DNA from: Paraburkholderia kururiensis JCM 10599 = LMG 19447
Lineage (GTDB): Bacteria; Pseudomonadota; Gammaproteobacteria; Burkholderiales; Burkholderiaceae
Assembly (NCBI RefSeq): GCF_003986935.1
Contig: NZ_RJZE01000006.1
Coordinates: 62,001-126,000, forward strand
Direction of reading: 5' to 3'
Length of the DNA: 64,000 nucleotides
In this document: one piece after another, positions 10,187-19,164 of the stretch
Position numbering within the stretch: position 1 is the first letter of the stretch
How the letters are laid out: every line of letters begins with the position of its first letter
Made by a program: the position numbers and the translations under genes
Notes under the pieces: generated by a model
What the model saw: the letters and a program-made list of their open reading frames with translations, nothing else
Told to the model about the DNA's origin: nothing
Database searches by the model: none

Positions 10187-10858
10187 TTGTTCCCCAACTT
10201 TGCACCTCGAAACAAACTGGACGCCAACCGCCGCCCAGATTCTCTGCCCCAGCCGCCGCGCCGGTACAGAGTCGTAGCATCTCTCGTGCTCGCTGCGGCG
10301 CTCGCAGGTCTCGCTGCGTGCTCGCACGACAACGAGCCGTGGCAGCTCACGAATGTGAGCGGGCATCTGCCCGACCTCACGTTTTCGCTGACCGGCGACG
10401 ACGGCCGGCCCACGTCCGCGCAGGCATTCCGCGGACAAACGGTGCTCCTGTACTTCGGCTACACGCACTGCCCCGATGTCTGCCCCGAGACGATGGCGCG
10501 GCTCATGCAGGTGATGGGCAAGCTGGGCCCCGATGCGCAGAAAGTGCGCATTCTGTTCGTGACCGTGGATCCGGCCCGCGACACGGCGCGCGCGCTGCAC
10601 GACTACGTCGGCGCCTTCGATGCCGAGCACGCACGCGGCCTCACCGGCACCGACGGCCAGATCGAATCCATCGCGCAGCGTTATCGCGTGGCCTACCAGA
10701 TGGAAAAGCGCGATCCCAACGGCGACTACGAGGTCACGCACAGTTCCGCGGTCTACGTGTTCGATGCGCAAGGGCACGCCCGGCTCATCGCCACCGATCA
10801 GGACTCGCCCGATGCCATCGCCCACGACGTGCGGCGCGTGATCGATTCCACGTCGTAG
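10187..10858 (+). CDS. SCO1/SenC copper chaperone lipoprotein
   Basis: Sco proteins are membrane-anchored thioredoxin-fold copper chaperones that help load the CuA site of cytochrome c oxidase. The copper-binding CxxxC is in THCPDVCPET and the distal histidine ligand is in VTHSSAVYVFD. The N-terminus has a hydrophobic segment ending in a lipobox-like LAGLAAC, so anchoring by a lipidated cysteine in the periplasm is likely. The start is uncertain: no ATG gives a sensible signal peptide, so the TTG at 10187 is used as a guess. It is followed by a PCu(A)C protein and a CtaG-like protein on the same strand, which fits oxidase assembly. Confidence 0.88.
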   Translation: MFPNFAPRNKLDANRRPDSLPQPPRRYRVVASLVLAAALAGLAACSHDNEPWQLTNVSGHLPDLTFSLTGDDGRPTSAQAFRGQTVLLYFGYTHCPDVCPETMARLMQVMGKLGPDAQKVRILFVTVDPARDTARALHDYVGAFDAEHARGLTGTDGQIESIAQRYRVAYQMEKRDPNGDYEVTHSSAVYVFDAQGHARLIATDQDSPDAIAHDVRRVIDSTS

Positions 10859-10933
10859 CCGGCCCCGGTTCTGCCTTCGCTCCGTTCCCGTTCAACTCAA
10901 CTGAAGCCCACTCATTTGCCTGCTCACTTCGCC

Positions 10934-11410
10934 ATGTCGATCCGCCATTCATTGCTCGCTTCCCACGTTCGCGCCGCCACGTTTGCCGCGCTGCTCGCGA
11001 CCGTCGTCAGCGGCGCCCCGGCCATGGCAGCCGACGCTCACGCCGTCACCGCGCGCAACGCCTGGGTGCGCTGGCTACCCAACAACCTGCCGGCGGCCGG
11101 CTACGTCACGCTTGCCAACGACGGCGACAAGCCGGTCGACCTCGTCGGCATCTCGAGCGACGACTACGGCAGCGCGATGCTGCACCAGACGGTGTCGAAC
11201 GGCTCGACCCAAAAGATGGTGATGGTCGACAAGCTGACGGTGCCCGCGCACGGTTCGGTAGCGATCGCACCGGGCGGCTATCACCTCATGCTCGAGGACG
11301 CCTCGCACAAGATCATGCCGGGCAGCACCGTGCATCTGAAGCTAAAGTTCTCGGACGGCGAAACGCTCGACACCGCGTTTGCTGTGAAGCCACCCGCGGG
11401 CGTGCAGTGA
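10934..11410 (+). CDS. PCu(A)C-type periplasmic copper chaperone
   Basis: The protein carries the complete copper(I) motif H-x10-M-x21-H-x-M: the first histidine is in MLHQTV, the methionine follows ten residues later, and the HLM triad lies 21 residues beyond. An N-terminal signal peptide ends near GAPAMA-AD, giving a small mature periplasmic cupredoxin-like domain. Such proteins pass copper to Sco or directly to the CuA site. The ATG at 10934 is preferred over 10916 because it gives a compact signal peptide. It lies 75 bases after the Sco gene and 24 bases before the CtaG-like gene. Confidence 0.92.
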   Translation: MSIRHSLLASHVRAATFAALLATVVSGAPAMAADAHAVTARNAWVRWLPNNLPAAGYVTLANDGDKPVDLVGISSDDYGSAMLHQTVSNGSTQKMVMVDKLTVPAHGSVAIAPGGYHLMLEDASHKIMPGSTVHLKLKFSDGETLDTAFAVKPPAGVQ

Positions 11411-11434
11411 ACGCCAGGCTCGGCTGACATCGTG

Positions 11435-12361
11435 ATGAATCTGCTCTACTGGCTCGAACCCTGGGAGCCGTCGCCGACGGTGGTGATCGCCATCGCCGTC
11501 GCGGCGGTGCTCTTCGTGCGCGGGCAGCGCAAGGCCCGCGTGTCGTTCGCGCGCTGCTTGTCGTTCTGGCTCGGCCTCACCGGGCTCTACGTCGCGCTGC
11601 ATACGCGGCTCGACTACTTCTTCGAGCACGAGTTTTTCATGCACCGCGCGCAGCATCTCGTGCTGCATCACCTCGGGCCGTTCTTCATTGCCCTTGCCTA
11701 CCCGGGCGCGGCTTTGCGTGCCGGCATTCCGTTCGTGTGGCGGCAGCGCTTCGTGCGACCGGCGCTCGCGGCGCGCCCCGTGCGGGCCGTCGTGGACGTC
11801 TTGATGCATCCGGTCGTCGCGGTCGTGCTGTTCGTGGGGCTCATCTATTTCTGGCTGCTCTCGCCGATCCATTTCATGGCGATGCTCGACTGGCGGCTCT
11901 ATCGCGTCATGAACTGGAGCATGGTGATCGACGGCCTGATGTTCTGGTGGCTCGTGCTCGACTCGCGGCCCGCGCCGCCCGCGCGGCTCTCGCCGGGGCG
12001 GCGCGTGCTGATCGTGATTGCCGCGATTCCGCCGCAGATCGTGCTCGGCGCGTTCATCTTCTTTTCGCCGCGCGAGCTTTATCCGATCTACTCGATCTGC
12101 GGACGCGCATTCACGTGGCTCAGCCCGCTGCGCGATCAGCAGATCGGCGGGCTGCTGCTGTGGATTCCGGGATCGATGATGAGCGTGCTTGGCGCCGTGC
12201 TCGCCCTGCGGCACTGGATGCGGCTATCGGCGCGTGCGCGGCTGCGCGAGGAGCGAGTCGGAACGGCAATACCGGCGCGTCATGACGGCGACGTCGGCGG
12301 CGGCATCACCGGCAAGCAAGCCGGCGCGGCGAGCGGAAAGACGGCGAAAAGCAGCGCCTGA
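11435..12361 (+). CDS. CtaG-like cytochrome c oxidase assembly membrane protein (caa3-type family)
   Basis: This polytopic membrane protein of about 308 residues belongs to the CtaG family found with caa3-type oxidases, unrelated in fold to Cox11-type CtaG. About seven hydrophobic segments are visible. Conserved histidines lie in FFMHRAQHLVLHHLGPFF near residues 67-84, a candidate metal site. The end is a Gly/Ala/Lys-rich tail. It follows the PCu(A)C gene closely, so Sco, PCu(A)C and this protein form one copper-delivery unit. The start could be the GTG at 11432 or the ATG at 11435. The oxidase subunits themselves are not in this window. Confidence 0.85.
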   Translation: MNLLYWLEPWEPSPTVVIAIAVAAVLFVRGQRKARVSFARCLSFWLGLTGLYVALHTRLDYFFEHEFFMHRAQHLVLHHLGPFFIALAYPGAALRAGIPFVWRQRFVRPALAARPVRAVVDVLMHPVVAVVLFVGLIYFWLLSPIHFMAMLDWRLYRVMNWSMVIDGLMFWWLVLDSRPAPPARLSPGRRVLIVIAAIPPQIVLGAFIFFSPRELYPIYSICGRAFTWLSPLRDQQIGGLLLWIPGSMMSVLGAVLALRHWMRLSARARLREERVGTAIPARHDGDVGGGITGKQAGAASGKTAKSSA

Positions 12362-12396
12362 AAGTCGCGGCGCGAGGCAGCGCTCAAGCGATGCGC

Positions 12397-12918
12397 TCAA
12401 GCCGCAGAGCGCATCCAGACGTGCGGAATGCCGTCTTCCTCGTGAATCTCGGAGATCGGCTCGAAGCCGAAGGCGCCATAGAACTTCTGCAGATGCGCCT
12501 GCGCGTGCAGGCGAATCGGCACGCCCGGCCACTGCACGCGAATATGAAAGAGCGCACGGTCCAGCATCGCGTTGCCGAGCTTGATGCCACGAAACGGCGC
12601 CGTCGTGAGCACCCGGCCGATGCGGATGTCGGGATCGGACGCATCGGGCAACAGCACGCGCAGATAACCGGCAAGCTTCGGACGGCCGCCCTTCGCGGTG
12701 CCGTCCGCTGCGTCGTTCGCCTTGGCGCTGTAGGCAAAGAGGTGCCATGCGGTGGTATCGAGACCATCGATGTCGCCGTACAGACAGTTCTGCTCCATCA
12801 CGAATACCGCCGCGCGGGCGGCCAGCATGTCGTAGACCTCGACGGTCGTGAGGTCGTCGAATGCTTTCCAGCGCCATTCGACATGCGCAAACTCGGGGAT
12901 GCTCGGTTGCTCGGCCAT
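12397..12918 (-). CDS. ElaA-family GNAT N-acetyltransferase
   Basis: The 173-residue protein matches the ElaA branch of GNAT acyltransferases. The opening WRWKAFDDLTTVEVYDML and the EQNCLYGDIDGLD segment are characteristic. The acetyl-CoA-binding loop is RVLTTAPFRGIKLGNAM, and the C-terminal HLQKFYGAFGFEPI holds the tyrosine used as general acid in many members. An insertion rich in Ala/Gly/Lys (about residues 66-80) is unusual but small. The substrate is unknown. It converges with the CtaG-like gene with 35 bases between stops. Confidence 0.88.
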   Translation of the reverse strand: MAEQPSIPEFAHVEWRWKAFDDLTTVEVYDMLAARAAVFVMEQNCLYGDIDGLDTTAWHLFAYSAKANDAADGTAKGGRPKLAGYLRVLLPDASDPDIRIGRVLTTAPFRGIKLGNAMLDRALFHIRVQWPGVPIRLHAQAHLQKFYGAFGFEPISEIHEEDGIPHVWMRSAA

Positions 12919-13030
12919 GGGACGTTCGTCACGCTGCGGGAATACGCGATTATGCCGCGCTCACCGGGCGATGGGCAGAGCCACCTGGGCGCCGCGTTGC
13001 ACACACCGGATTCGCCACGCGCGGCGCCGG

Positions 13031-14050
13031 CTAGAGGTGCTCGCGCAAGAAGCTGACCACCTCGTGCTCGATTTGCCGATGAATCTGCGCTCGATCGACG
13101 CCGGGCGCGTCCTGGCACACCATGGGCTGATCGAGCGCAATCGAGTCGGGACAAGGATCGATGAAGACGAAGTGATTGCCGGGCACGACCTCCATTTGCG
13201 GCCTCGGCTGCAAGCCGGTCGCAACGGCAAGTGCATTGACCGCGCTGCCAAGATAGGCGTCGTTTTGCGGACGATAGAGCAGCGTGGGCACACGCACGGC
13301 GGAAAGCGTCGACGCATCGAACATGACCGCCAGCGGATCCATCAGCACGAGCGCCTTTACGCGGCGGTCGAGAGGCGGCTTCCACGCCGCGAGTTCGGGC
13401 GTGATGGCGGCGGCCGATTCTGCGACAGGCGTGGTCCCGCCCTGCGCAACGCGACGCGGACATGAGCCGGGATCGTCGTGCGTCGAGCAGTACGCGACTG
13501 CGGCCCGGAAGTCTGGTTTCGCTCCCGCGAGGATCAACGCGGTGTAGCCGCCGGCCGAGAAGCCGATCATGCCGATACGGTTTTCGTCGACGCTCGCCGA
13601 GAACCGTGGATCCGCCAGGACGGCATTGAGCGACGCCTCAGCTTGCCGCGGACGATCGATCAAGATGCGCGACTGTGTCGGCGCCGGCGGCGAGCCGTAA
13701 GCATCGCCCACGTGCGTTGGGAGAATGACGATGAATCCGGCACGCGCAAGCGCGGTCGCCAGCTCACGATGGCTCAGCGGACCGCCGCGCCGGCCATGCG
13801 AGAGCAGCACGACGGGAAAACGCCTGTCCGCGACGGGCGCGGCATTGCGCGTGGCCTCGATCAGGAACGGCCCCGCTTGCCAGGCGGTTTCGCGATCGCG
13901 GGTGGGATAGAAGACGACGGTGTCGATCGGCGCGGTTTGATCGGCGACAGTCAGGCGGATGATGCCTGCGTTGAAGCTCGGCGCATCGGTCTGCGCCCGA
14001 GCCGCGCACGCGAACGCAATAAACAGCACGACGGTCACTATCCCGCGCAT
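13031..14050 (-). CDS. Secreted alpha/beta hydrolase, dienelactone-hydrolase/PAF-acetylhydrolase-like
   Basis: The protein of 339 residues starts with a signal peptide (hydrophobic core VTVVLFIAFACAARA), so it should act in the periplasm or outside. It has an alpha/beta-hydrolase fold: the oxyanion strand VVLLSHG, the nucleophile elbow GFSAGGY and a late histidine in VPGNHFVFID. This pattern resembles PAF-acetylhydrolase and dienelactone-hydrolase relatives. The substrate is not predictable. ATG at 14050 has GAGGAG eight bases upstream; the frame opens at 14104. It lies just after the tRNA terminator on the same strand. Confidence 0.82.
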   Translation of the reverse strand: MRGIVTVVLFIAFACAARAQTDAPSFNAGIIRLTVADQTAPIDTVVFYPTRDRETAWQAGPFLIEATRNAAPVADRRFPVVLLSHGRRGGPLSHRELATALARAGFIVILPTHVGDAYGSPPAPTQSRILIDRPRQAEASLNAVLADPRFSASVDENRIGMIGFSAGGYTALILAGAKPDFRAAVAYCSTHDDPGSCPRRVAQGGTTPVAESAAAITPELAAWKPPLDRRVKALVLMDPLAVMFDASTLSAVRVPTLLYRPQNDAYLGSAVNALAVATGLQPRPQMEVVPGNHFVFIDPCPDSIALDQPMVCQDAPGVDRAQIHRQIEHEVVSFLREHL

Positions 14051-14147
14051 GGCGTGGCTCCTCGCACGTCGCTCGAAATGAGCGTGGGCGAAGAAGCATA
14101 GCAAAGGCGGTTGGGGATGGGCGCATGAGCCCGCGCGCAGTGGCCCG

Positions 14148-14180
14148 GAAAAAAGAAAAGCCCTGACGGATCAGGGCTTT
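14148..14180 (-). terminator. Intrinsic terminator of the tRNA-Gly/Gly/Cys unit
   Basis: On the minus strand AAAGCCCTGA and TCAGGGCTTT form a ten-base stem with a four-base loop, followed by a T-rich run (TTTTCTTTTTT). It lies six bases after the 3' end of tRNA-Cys, so it is the terminator of that transcript. Confidence 0.9.
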
Positions 14181-14185
14181 CTATC

Positions 14186-14259
14186 TGGAGGCGCGAGCCG
14201 GAGTCGAACCGGCCTACACGGCTTTGCAGGCCGCTGCATAACCGCTTTGCTATCGCGCC
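14186..14259 (-). tRNA. tRNA-Cys (anticodon GCA)
   Basis: A 74-base cloverleaf reads on the minus strand from GGCGCGATAG to the encoded CCA. The acceptor stem pairs GGCGCGA with TCGCGCC. The anticodon loop CTGCAAA gives GCA, and the T-arm contains GGTTCGACTCC. It is the last of three tRNA genes on one transcript and is directly followed by a strong terminator. Confidence 0.96.
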
Positions 14260-14341
14260 AGAAGCGGACTGCCGGCCCGGATCGAACAGGGTGCGCCTGA
14301 AACGGCCCGGCAGATTTGTGCGGCAGCCTTCCGGCCTGCCA

Positions 14342-14366
14342 AACAAAAAGGGAAGCGCAGCTTCCC
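14342..14366 (-). terminator. Terminator-like hairpin between tRNA-Gly and tRNA-Cys
   Basis: On the minus strand GGGAAGC and GCTTCCC flank a three-base loop and are followed directly by TTTTTGTTT. This is a standard intrinsic terminator shape, placed nine bases after the second tRNA-Gly and upstream of tRNA-Cys. It may reduce tRNA-Cys expression relative to tRNA-Gly, or act as a processing signal. Confidence 0.7.
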
Positions 14367-14374
14367 CGTGTATC

Positions 14375-14450
14375 TGGAGCGGGAGACGAGTCTCGAACTC
14401 GCGACCTCAACCTTGGCAAGGTTGCGCTCTACCAACTGAGCTACTCCCGC
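14375..14450 (-). tRNA. tRNA-Gly (anticodon GCC), second copy of the transcript
   Basis: A 76-base cloverleaf on the minus strand begins GCGGGAGTAGCTCAGTTGG, has anticodon loop TTGCCAA (GCC), T-arm GAGTTCGAGACTC and an encoded CCA. It is identical over its whole length to the copy at 14511-14586, indicating a recent duplication or gene conversion. Confidence 0.97.
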
Positions 14451-14510
14451 ATGGTCCTGCTTGCAACGCTTTCGGAACAGACACAACCGCAAAACGCCGC
14501 ATCGAAAATC

Positions 14511-14586
14511 TGGAGCGGGAGACGAGTCTCGAACTCGCGACCTCAACCTTGGCAAGGTTGCGCTCTACCAACTGAGCTACTCCCGC
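14511..14586 (-). tRNA. tRNA-Gly (anticodon GCC), first copy of the transcript
   Basis: Identical in sequence to the tRNA-Gly at 14375-14450 and first in the direction of transcription. The promoter is at 14657-14685, giving a leader of about 65 bases that contains an eight-base inverted repeat (CTCCGGTG/CACCGGAG at 14620-14649). Confidence 0.97.
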
Positions 14587-14656
14587 GTTTTGCTGCTTTT
14601 TGCCGCCTTCTTAAAGCAACTCCGGTGTTCAGAACCGCGTGCACCGGAGAGATGAG

Positions 14657-14685
14657 ATTATGTATAAGCCGCTGAAACGTGTCAA
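14657..14685 (-). promoter_or_regulatory. Sigma-70 promoter of the tRNA-Gly/Gly/Cys unit
   Basis: On the minus strand a perfect -35 TTGACA (14680-14685) is 17 bases from the -10 CATAAT (14657-14662, five of six). Transcription should start near 14651 and run through both tRNA-Gly genes and tRNA-Cys. Confidence 0.8.
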
Positions 14686-14747
14686 GCCCCACGCAAGTTT
14701 TTCCTCTTTGAAGCGGTGGCATCACGCAAGGCCGGCCCCTCGCCGGT

Positions 14748-15341
14748 TCAGGCCCGCCCACCGCGCTCGCGAATCTGCGGCCACGCGAGCTTCATGTAAT
14801 AAAGCATCGACCAGATGGTCAACACAGCAGCCACGTAGATGAGCCACAGGCCCCACACGCGCGTGTCGAGCACGAAGCCGCCGCCCAGCGGCACAGGCCC
14901 GTAAAGCAGCAGCATCGGGATCGCGACCATCTGGCACGCGGTCTTGAACTTGCCGAGCTGATTCACGGCCACGCTCTTCGACGCACCGATCTGCGCCATC
15001 CACTCGCGCAATGCCGAGATAGCGATTTCCCGACCCACGATCACGAGTGCAATGGCCGCGTCGAGACGCAACAGCTGCACGAGCACGAGCAGCGCCGCCG
15101 TTACCATCAGCTTGTCCGCCACCGGGTCGAGAAACGCGCCGAACGACGACGTCTGATTCCATTTGCGCGCCAGATAGCCGTCGAACCAGTCTGTCAGCGC
15201 CGCCAGAATGAAAATGGCCGCTGCCGCCAGATTGCGATGCGCGGGGCTCATCATCATGTCCGGCAGGTAGAACACGCCGACGAACAGCGGAATCAGCACG
15301 ATCCGCAGCCACGTCAGAAAGATCGGGAAATTGAACGGCAT
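14748..15341 (-). CDS. pgsA: CDP-diacylglycerol--glycerol-3-phosphate 3-phosphatidyltransferase
   Basis: PgsA makes phosphatidylglycerophosphate, the committed step to phosphatidylglycerol and cardiolipin, in the inner membrane. The 197-residue protein has the CDP-alcohol phosphatidyltransferase motif D-G-x2-A-R-x8-G-x3-D-x3-D, seen as TDWFDGYLARKWNQTSSFG followed by AFLDPVADK, plus about five hydrophobic segments. The ATG at 15341 gives the family start MPFNFPIFLTWLRI; the frame is open to 15404. It lies 137 bases downstream of uvrC on the same strand and upstream of the tRNA promoter. Confidence 0.95.
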   Translation of the reverse strand: MPFNFPIFLTWLRIVLIPLFVGVFYLPDMMMSPAHRNLAAAAIFILAALTDWFDGYLARKWNQTSSFGAFLDPVADKLMVTAALLVLVQLLRLDAAIALVIVGREIAISALREWMAQIGASKSVAVNQLGKFKTACQMVAIPMLLLYGPVPLGGGFVLDTRVWGLWLIYVAAVLTIWSMLYYMKLAWPQIRERGGRA

Positions 15342-15478
15342 CGGCGGGCGCCATCTGTCAAGGGAGTTGCAATTGTGCCGTGTCGCCGCACCCGCTACAA
15401 GCAAAGCCCGGCGAGCCCCGCAAGGCCCAGCGCAGGACGCGACGAAACGGCAAGGCGGCTGGATGGCACCGCAGCGCC

Positions 15479-17689
15479 TCAGTGAAGCTGCTGATAGATC
15501 TGCTCCGCAAGCGAGCGCGAGATGCCCTCCACGCTCGCGAGGTCGTCCACGCTCGCCGCCATGACGCCACGAAGGCCGCCAAACCGCGCGAGCAGCCGCT
15601 GCTGGCGCTTCGCCCCCACGCCTTCGAGTTCTTCGAGCCGCGAGGTCTGCCGCGTCTTGCTGCGTTTGGCGCGCATGCCCGTAATGGCGAAGCGGTGCGC
15701 TTCGTCGCGGATCTGCGCGACCAGCATCAGCGCCGCGCTTTCCTTGCCGAGTTCCAGCGGGGCGCGGCCGTCCGCGAAGACAAGCGTTTCGAGACCCACC
15801 TTGCGGCCTTCGCCCTTCGCCACGCCCACCAGCATGCCGCGATCGAGCCCGAGTTCAGTGAACACCTGGCGCGCAATCTCGACCTGCCCCTTACCGCCGT
15901 CGATCAGCACGATGTTCGGCAGCGTCCCGCCCGCCGCAGCCGGCTCCGCCACGTCGCCGCCGGCACTCGCGGCCTCTTCGGATTGCAGCGTCCCGGCTTC
16001 GTCGGCGGCATTCTGCGCGGCCTGCGCGACCATCTTTTCGTAGCGGCGCGTCAGGACCTGGCGCATGGCGGCATAGTCGTCGCCCGGCGTAATGCCCGTG
16101 ATGTTGTAGCGCCGGTATTCGCCCGACTGCATCTTGTGGTGGTGATAGACCACGCACGATGCCTGCGTGGCTTCGCCCATGGTGTGGCTGATGTCGAAGC
16201 ATTCGATGCGCAGATGCGCGAGGTCGTCGAATTCGAGGCTCAGCGTATCGGCAAGCGCGCGCGTACGCGCCTGCTGCGAGCCTTGTTCGGAGAGCAGGCG
16301 CGCGAGCGCGAGCTGCGCGTTCTGCTCGGCCATCGTGAGCCAGGCGCGCTTCTGGCCCTGCGGCTGACGCAGCACGGTCACCTTGTGACCTGACTGCTCC
16401 ATGAGCAGGTTGACGAGTTCGCTGTTGGCGGGCGGATGGCTCACGACCAGCACCGGCGGCACGCGATTGCCGAGGTAATGCTGCGCAATGAAGGCATCGA
16501 GCACTTCCGATTCGATCGCGACGCTGCGGCCTGTTCTCGCGGCGTCGGCCCCTTCTTCGTCGTCGCTCTCCGGCGCAAGGGCTTCGGCGAGCGCGAGGGG
16601 GTCGTCGGCGAAATTCGCGGCGCCGGCTTCGCTGTGGGCCCCCTTCCCGGCGGCATCGGCTTCAGCGGCGCTCGCGTCTGCCGCGGCCTCATCGTCGTTC
16701 TGGCGCAGGATCACGGCGCGGGCATCGGCCTCGCCCTCCGCGCGCTCCCCCCTGTCTTGCCCATCCGCGACCACTTCAGACTCGTCGCCCACGCCGCCTT
16801 CGTCTGCCGTGAGCGCGCTTTCCACGTGCGCGGGAAAATACGCCTTGTCGCCCAGATGCCGGCCACCGCGCACCATCGCCAGATTCACGCAAACGCGGCC
16901 GCCTTGCGCGACCACGGCGAGGATGTCGACGTCGCTGTCACCGCCCGTCTCGATGGCCTGCTGATGCAGCACCGTCGAGAGCGAACTCATCTGGTTGCGC
17001 ACCGCCGCGGCCTGCTCGAACTTCAGCTCGGCCGCGAAGGCGTGCATCTTCTGCTCGAGTTCCTTCATCACCTCGGTCTGCCGCCCGAGCAGGAAGCGCG
17101 AGGCGTTCTGCACGTCGCGCGCGTAATCCTCTTCGCTGATCGCGCCCACGCAAGGCGCGGAGCAGCGCTCGATCTGATGCAGCAGGCACGGTCGCGTACG
17201 GTTGTTGAACACCGAGTCTTCGCAGGTGCGCAGCTGGAAGACGCGCTGCAGGATCTGGATGCTCTCGCGCACCGCCCATGCGCTCGGGAACGGCCCGAAG
17301 TACTGGTTCTTGCGATCGACAGCGCCGCGGTAGTACGCCATGCGCGGATACGCGTGGCCCGTGAGCTTGAGGTACGGATACGACTTGTCGTCGCGAAACA
17401 GGATGTTGTAGCGCGGCGCGAGCGCCTTGATCAGATTGTTTTCGAGCAGCAGCGCTTCGGCCTCGGAACGCGTCACCGTGGTTTCGACGCGCGCGATGCG
17501 CGTCACCATCATCGCGATGCGCGGCGACAGCAGCGTCTTCGTGAAGTAGCTCGACACGCGCTTCTTCAGGTCGCGCGCCTTGCCCACGTACAGCACGGCG
17601 CCGGCGGTGTCGTAATAACGGTAGACCCCGGGCAGATGCGGCAGCTGCGCCAGTACTTTTTTCGGTTCGAAGTCTTCGGATTCGGTCAT
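15479..17689 (-). CDS. uvrC: Excinuclease ABC subunit C, with two acidic low-complexity insertions
   Basis: UvrC makes the 3' and 5' incisions in nucleotide excision repair. The GIY-YIG nuclease domain covers about residues 15-97 ([19 protein letters not shown]), a cysteine cluster is near 156-180, the UVR motif is near 205-240, the RNase-H-like nuclease domain includes [11 protein letters not shown] near 496-506 and LIDGGKGQ near 595, and tandem helix-hairpin-helix motifs end the protein. At 736 residues it is about 125 longer than the E. coli protein. The excess is an Asp/Glu/Ala/Gly-rich stretch at about 291-391 between UVR motif and second nuclease domain, and a second at about 555-588 inside that nuclease domain. 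Both catalytic domains look intact. Confidence 0.95.
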   Translation of the reverse strand: MTESEDFEPKKVLAQLPHLPGVYRYYDTAGAVLYVGKARDLKKRVSSYFTKTLLSPRIAMMVTRIARVETTVTRSEAEALLLENNLIKALAPRYNILFRDDKSYPYLKLTGHAYPRMAYYRGAVDRKNQYFGPFPSAWAVRESIQILQRVFQLRTCEDSVFNNRTRPCLLHQIERCSAPCVGAISEEDYARDVQNASRFLLGRQTEVMKELEQKMHAFAAELKFEQAAAVRNQMSSLSTVLHQQAIETGGDSDVDILAVVAQGGRVCVNLAMVRGGRHLGDKAYFPAHVESALTADEGGVGDESEVVADGQDRGERAEGEADARAVILRQNDDEAAADASAAEADAAGKGAHSEAGAANFADDPLALAEALAPESDDEEGADAARTGRSVAIESEVLDAFIAQHYLGNRVPPVLVVSHPPANSELVNLLMEQSGHKVTVLRQPQGQKRAWLTMAEQNAQLALARLLSEQGSQQARTRALADTLSLEFDDLAHLRIECFDISHTMGEATQASCVVYHHHKMQSGEYRRYNITGITPGDDYAAMRQVLTRRYEKMVAQAAQNAADEAGTLQSEEAASAGGDVAEPAAAGGTLPNIVLIDGGKGQVEIARQVFTELGLDRGMLVGVAKGEGRKVGLETLVFADGRAPLELGKESAALMLVAQIRDEAHRFAITGMRAKRSKTRQTSRLEELEGVGAKRQQRLLARFGGLRGVMAASVDDLASVEGISRSLAEQIYQQLH

Positions 17690-17844
17690 GCAGAAACGGG
17701 CGGCGACGCGCTTGCACGCGGGCCGCCTCGATGGCTGATGTGCTTTAGAATCGCCAGTTTAGAACATTCCACGCGCGTCCGAATCGCGGCGCGGGCAAGC
17801 GCTCGAGGCGCCGTGCCACGCTGCGCAATGTGCACGCCGACGCC

Positions 17845-19047
17845 ATGCCTGCTTCGTCCTTCTCTTCCCGTCCCGGCATGCATCCCTCCGGTACAGCGAC
17901 AGCCATCGCCTGCGACATCTTCTGCGCCGTTATCGACAACTTCGGCGACATCGGCGTCAGCTGGCGGCTCGCGCGTCAGCTCGCGCACGAGCACGGCTGG
18001 CAGGTGCGCGTGTTCGTGGACGACCTGCATGCGTTCCAGAAACTCTGTCCGGCACTGGATCTCGACAAGTCACGGCAAACGGTAGACGGCATTGCCGTGG
18101 AGCACTGGCACACGCCCACGCACGCGGGCGACGTGCTCGAGATCGCCGACGTGGTGATCGAGGCGTTCGCCTGCGAACTGCCGCCCGTGTACGTCGCGGC
18201 CATGGCGCGGCGCGAACGCAAGCCCGTGTGGCTCAATCTCGAATATCTGAGTGCGGAAGACTGGGTGGCGGACTTTCATCTGCGGCCATCGCCGCACCCG
18301 CGCTATGCGCTTACGAAGACGTTTTTCTTTCCGGGGCTCGGCGCCGGCACGGGCGGCGTGCTGAAAGAACATGATCTCGACGCCCGGCGCGCGGCGTTCG
18401 AAGCCTCCGCACAGGCGCGCGCCGACTGGTGGCAACGTACGACTGGCGGCCCGCCGCCGGCCGAAGGCACTACCGTGGTCTCTCTCTTCGCCTACGAAAA
18501 CCCCGCCGTGGACGCTTTGCTCGCCCAGTGGCGCAACAGCGCGGCACCCATCGTGCTGCTCGTCCCCGAAGGCCGGATCTCCGGGGCCGTGGCCCGCTTT
18601 TTCGGGGTCGGGTCGTTTGGCGCGCAAACGCATGCAAGCATGGGGGCGCTCACGGCATATGGCCTCGCGTTCACTGACCAAAACGGCTACGACAACCTGC
18701 TATGGGCCAGCGACATCAACTTCGTACGCGGCGAGGATTCGTTCGTGCGCGCGCAGTGGGCGGCGCGGCCGTTCGTATGGCACATCTACCCGCAAGCCGA
18801 CGACGCTCATCTGCCCAAGCTCGACGCCGCCCTCGCCCACTACACCCGCACGCTGCCCGACGCGGCACGCGCGTCGCTCGCGCGGTTCTGGCATGCGTGG
18901 AACGGCAACGGCGTGCCCGACTGGACCGATTTCGAACGCCACCGCGTGCAATTCGCGGCCCGTGCAGTGGAATGGGCGAGCGAGCTTGCGCGGGTGGGCG
19001 ACCTCGCCGCGAATCTGGCCGGATTTGCAAAAAGTCAGCTAAAATAA
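17845..19047 (+). CDS. earP: EF-P arginine rhamnosyltransferase
   Basis: EarP transfers rhamnose from dTDP-L-rhamnose to Arg32 of elongation factor P, which activates EF-P for rescue of ribosomes stalled at polyproline. The family signature near the N-terminus is IDNFGDIGVSWRLARQL, with the catalytic aspartate in NFGD. The donor-binding block near the C-terminus is RGEDSFVRAQWAARPFVWHIYPQ in part (GEDSFVRAQ, then PFVWHIYPQ). The start is uncertain: GTG 17830, ATG 17845 and ATG 17878 are all in frame and none has a clear ribosome-binding site. It lies 117 bases upstream of efp, its substrate gene. The dTDP-rhamnose synthesis genes are elsewhere. Confidence 0.94.
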   Translation: MPASSFSSRPGMHPSGTATAIACDIFCAVIDNFGDIGVSWRLARQLAHEHGWQVRVFVDDLHAFQKLCPALDLDKSRQTVDGIAVEHWHTPTHAGDVLEIADVVIEAFACELPPVYVAAMARRERKPVWLNLEYLSAEDWVADFHLRPSPHPRYALTKTFFFPGLGAGTGGVLKEHDLDARRAAFEASAQARADWWQRTTGGPPPAEGTTVVSLFAYENPAVDALLAQWRNSAAPIVLLVPEGRISGAVARFFGVGSFGAQTHASMGALTAYGLAFTDQNGYDNLLWASDINFVRGEDSFVRAQWAARPFVWHIYPQADDAHLPKLDAALAHYTRTLPDAARASLARFWHAWNGNGVPDWTDFERHRVQFAARAVEWASELARVGDLAANLAGFAKSQLK

Positions 19048-19164
19048 GCGGTTACCCGTGAACGCGCATCCCCGGGTAGGCGCAGCATGCAGCGCGAACC
19101 CGCCCAGGGTCGTATGCCGTAGAAAATATTCGAAGCGATTTAAATTTTTGGACAGGACAGTTTT

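Noticed and set aside
14186..14586. A tRNA-associated integrated element
   Set aside because: The tRNA genes are intact, no integrase or direct-repeat attachment site is seen, and the flanking genes are in the usual core order.
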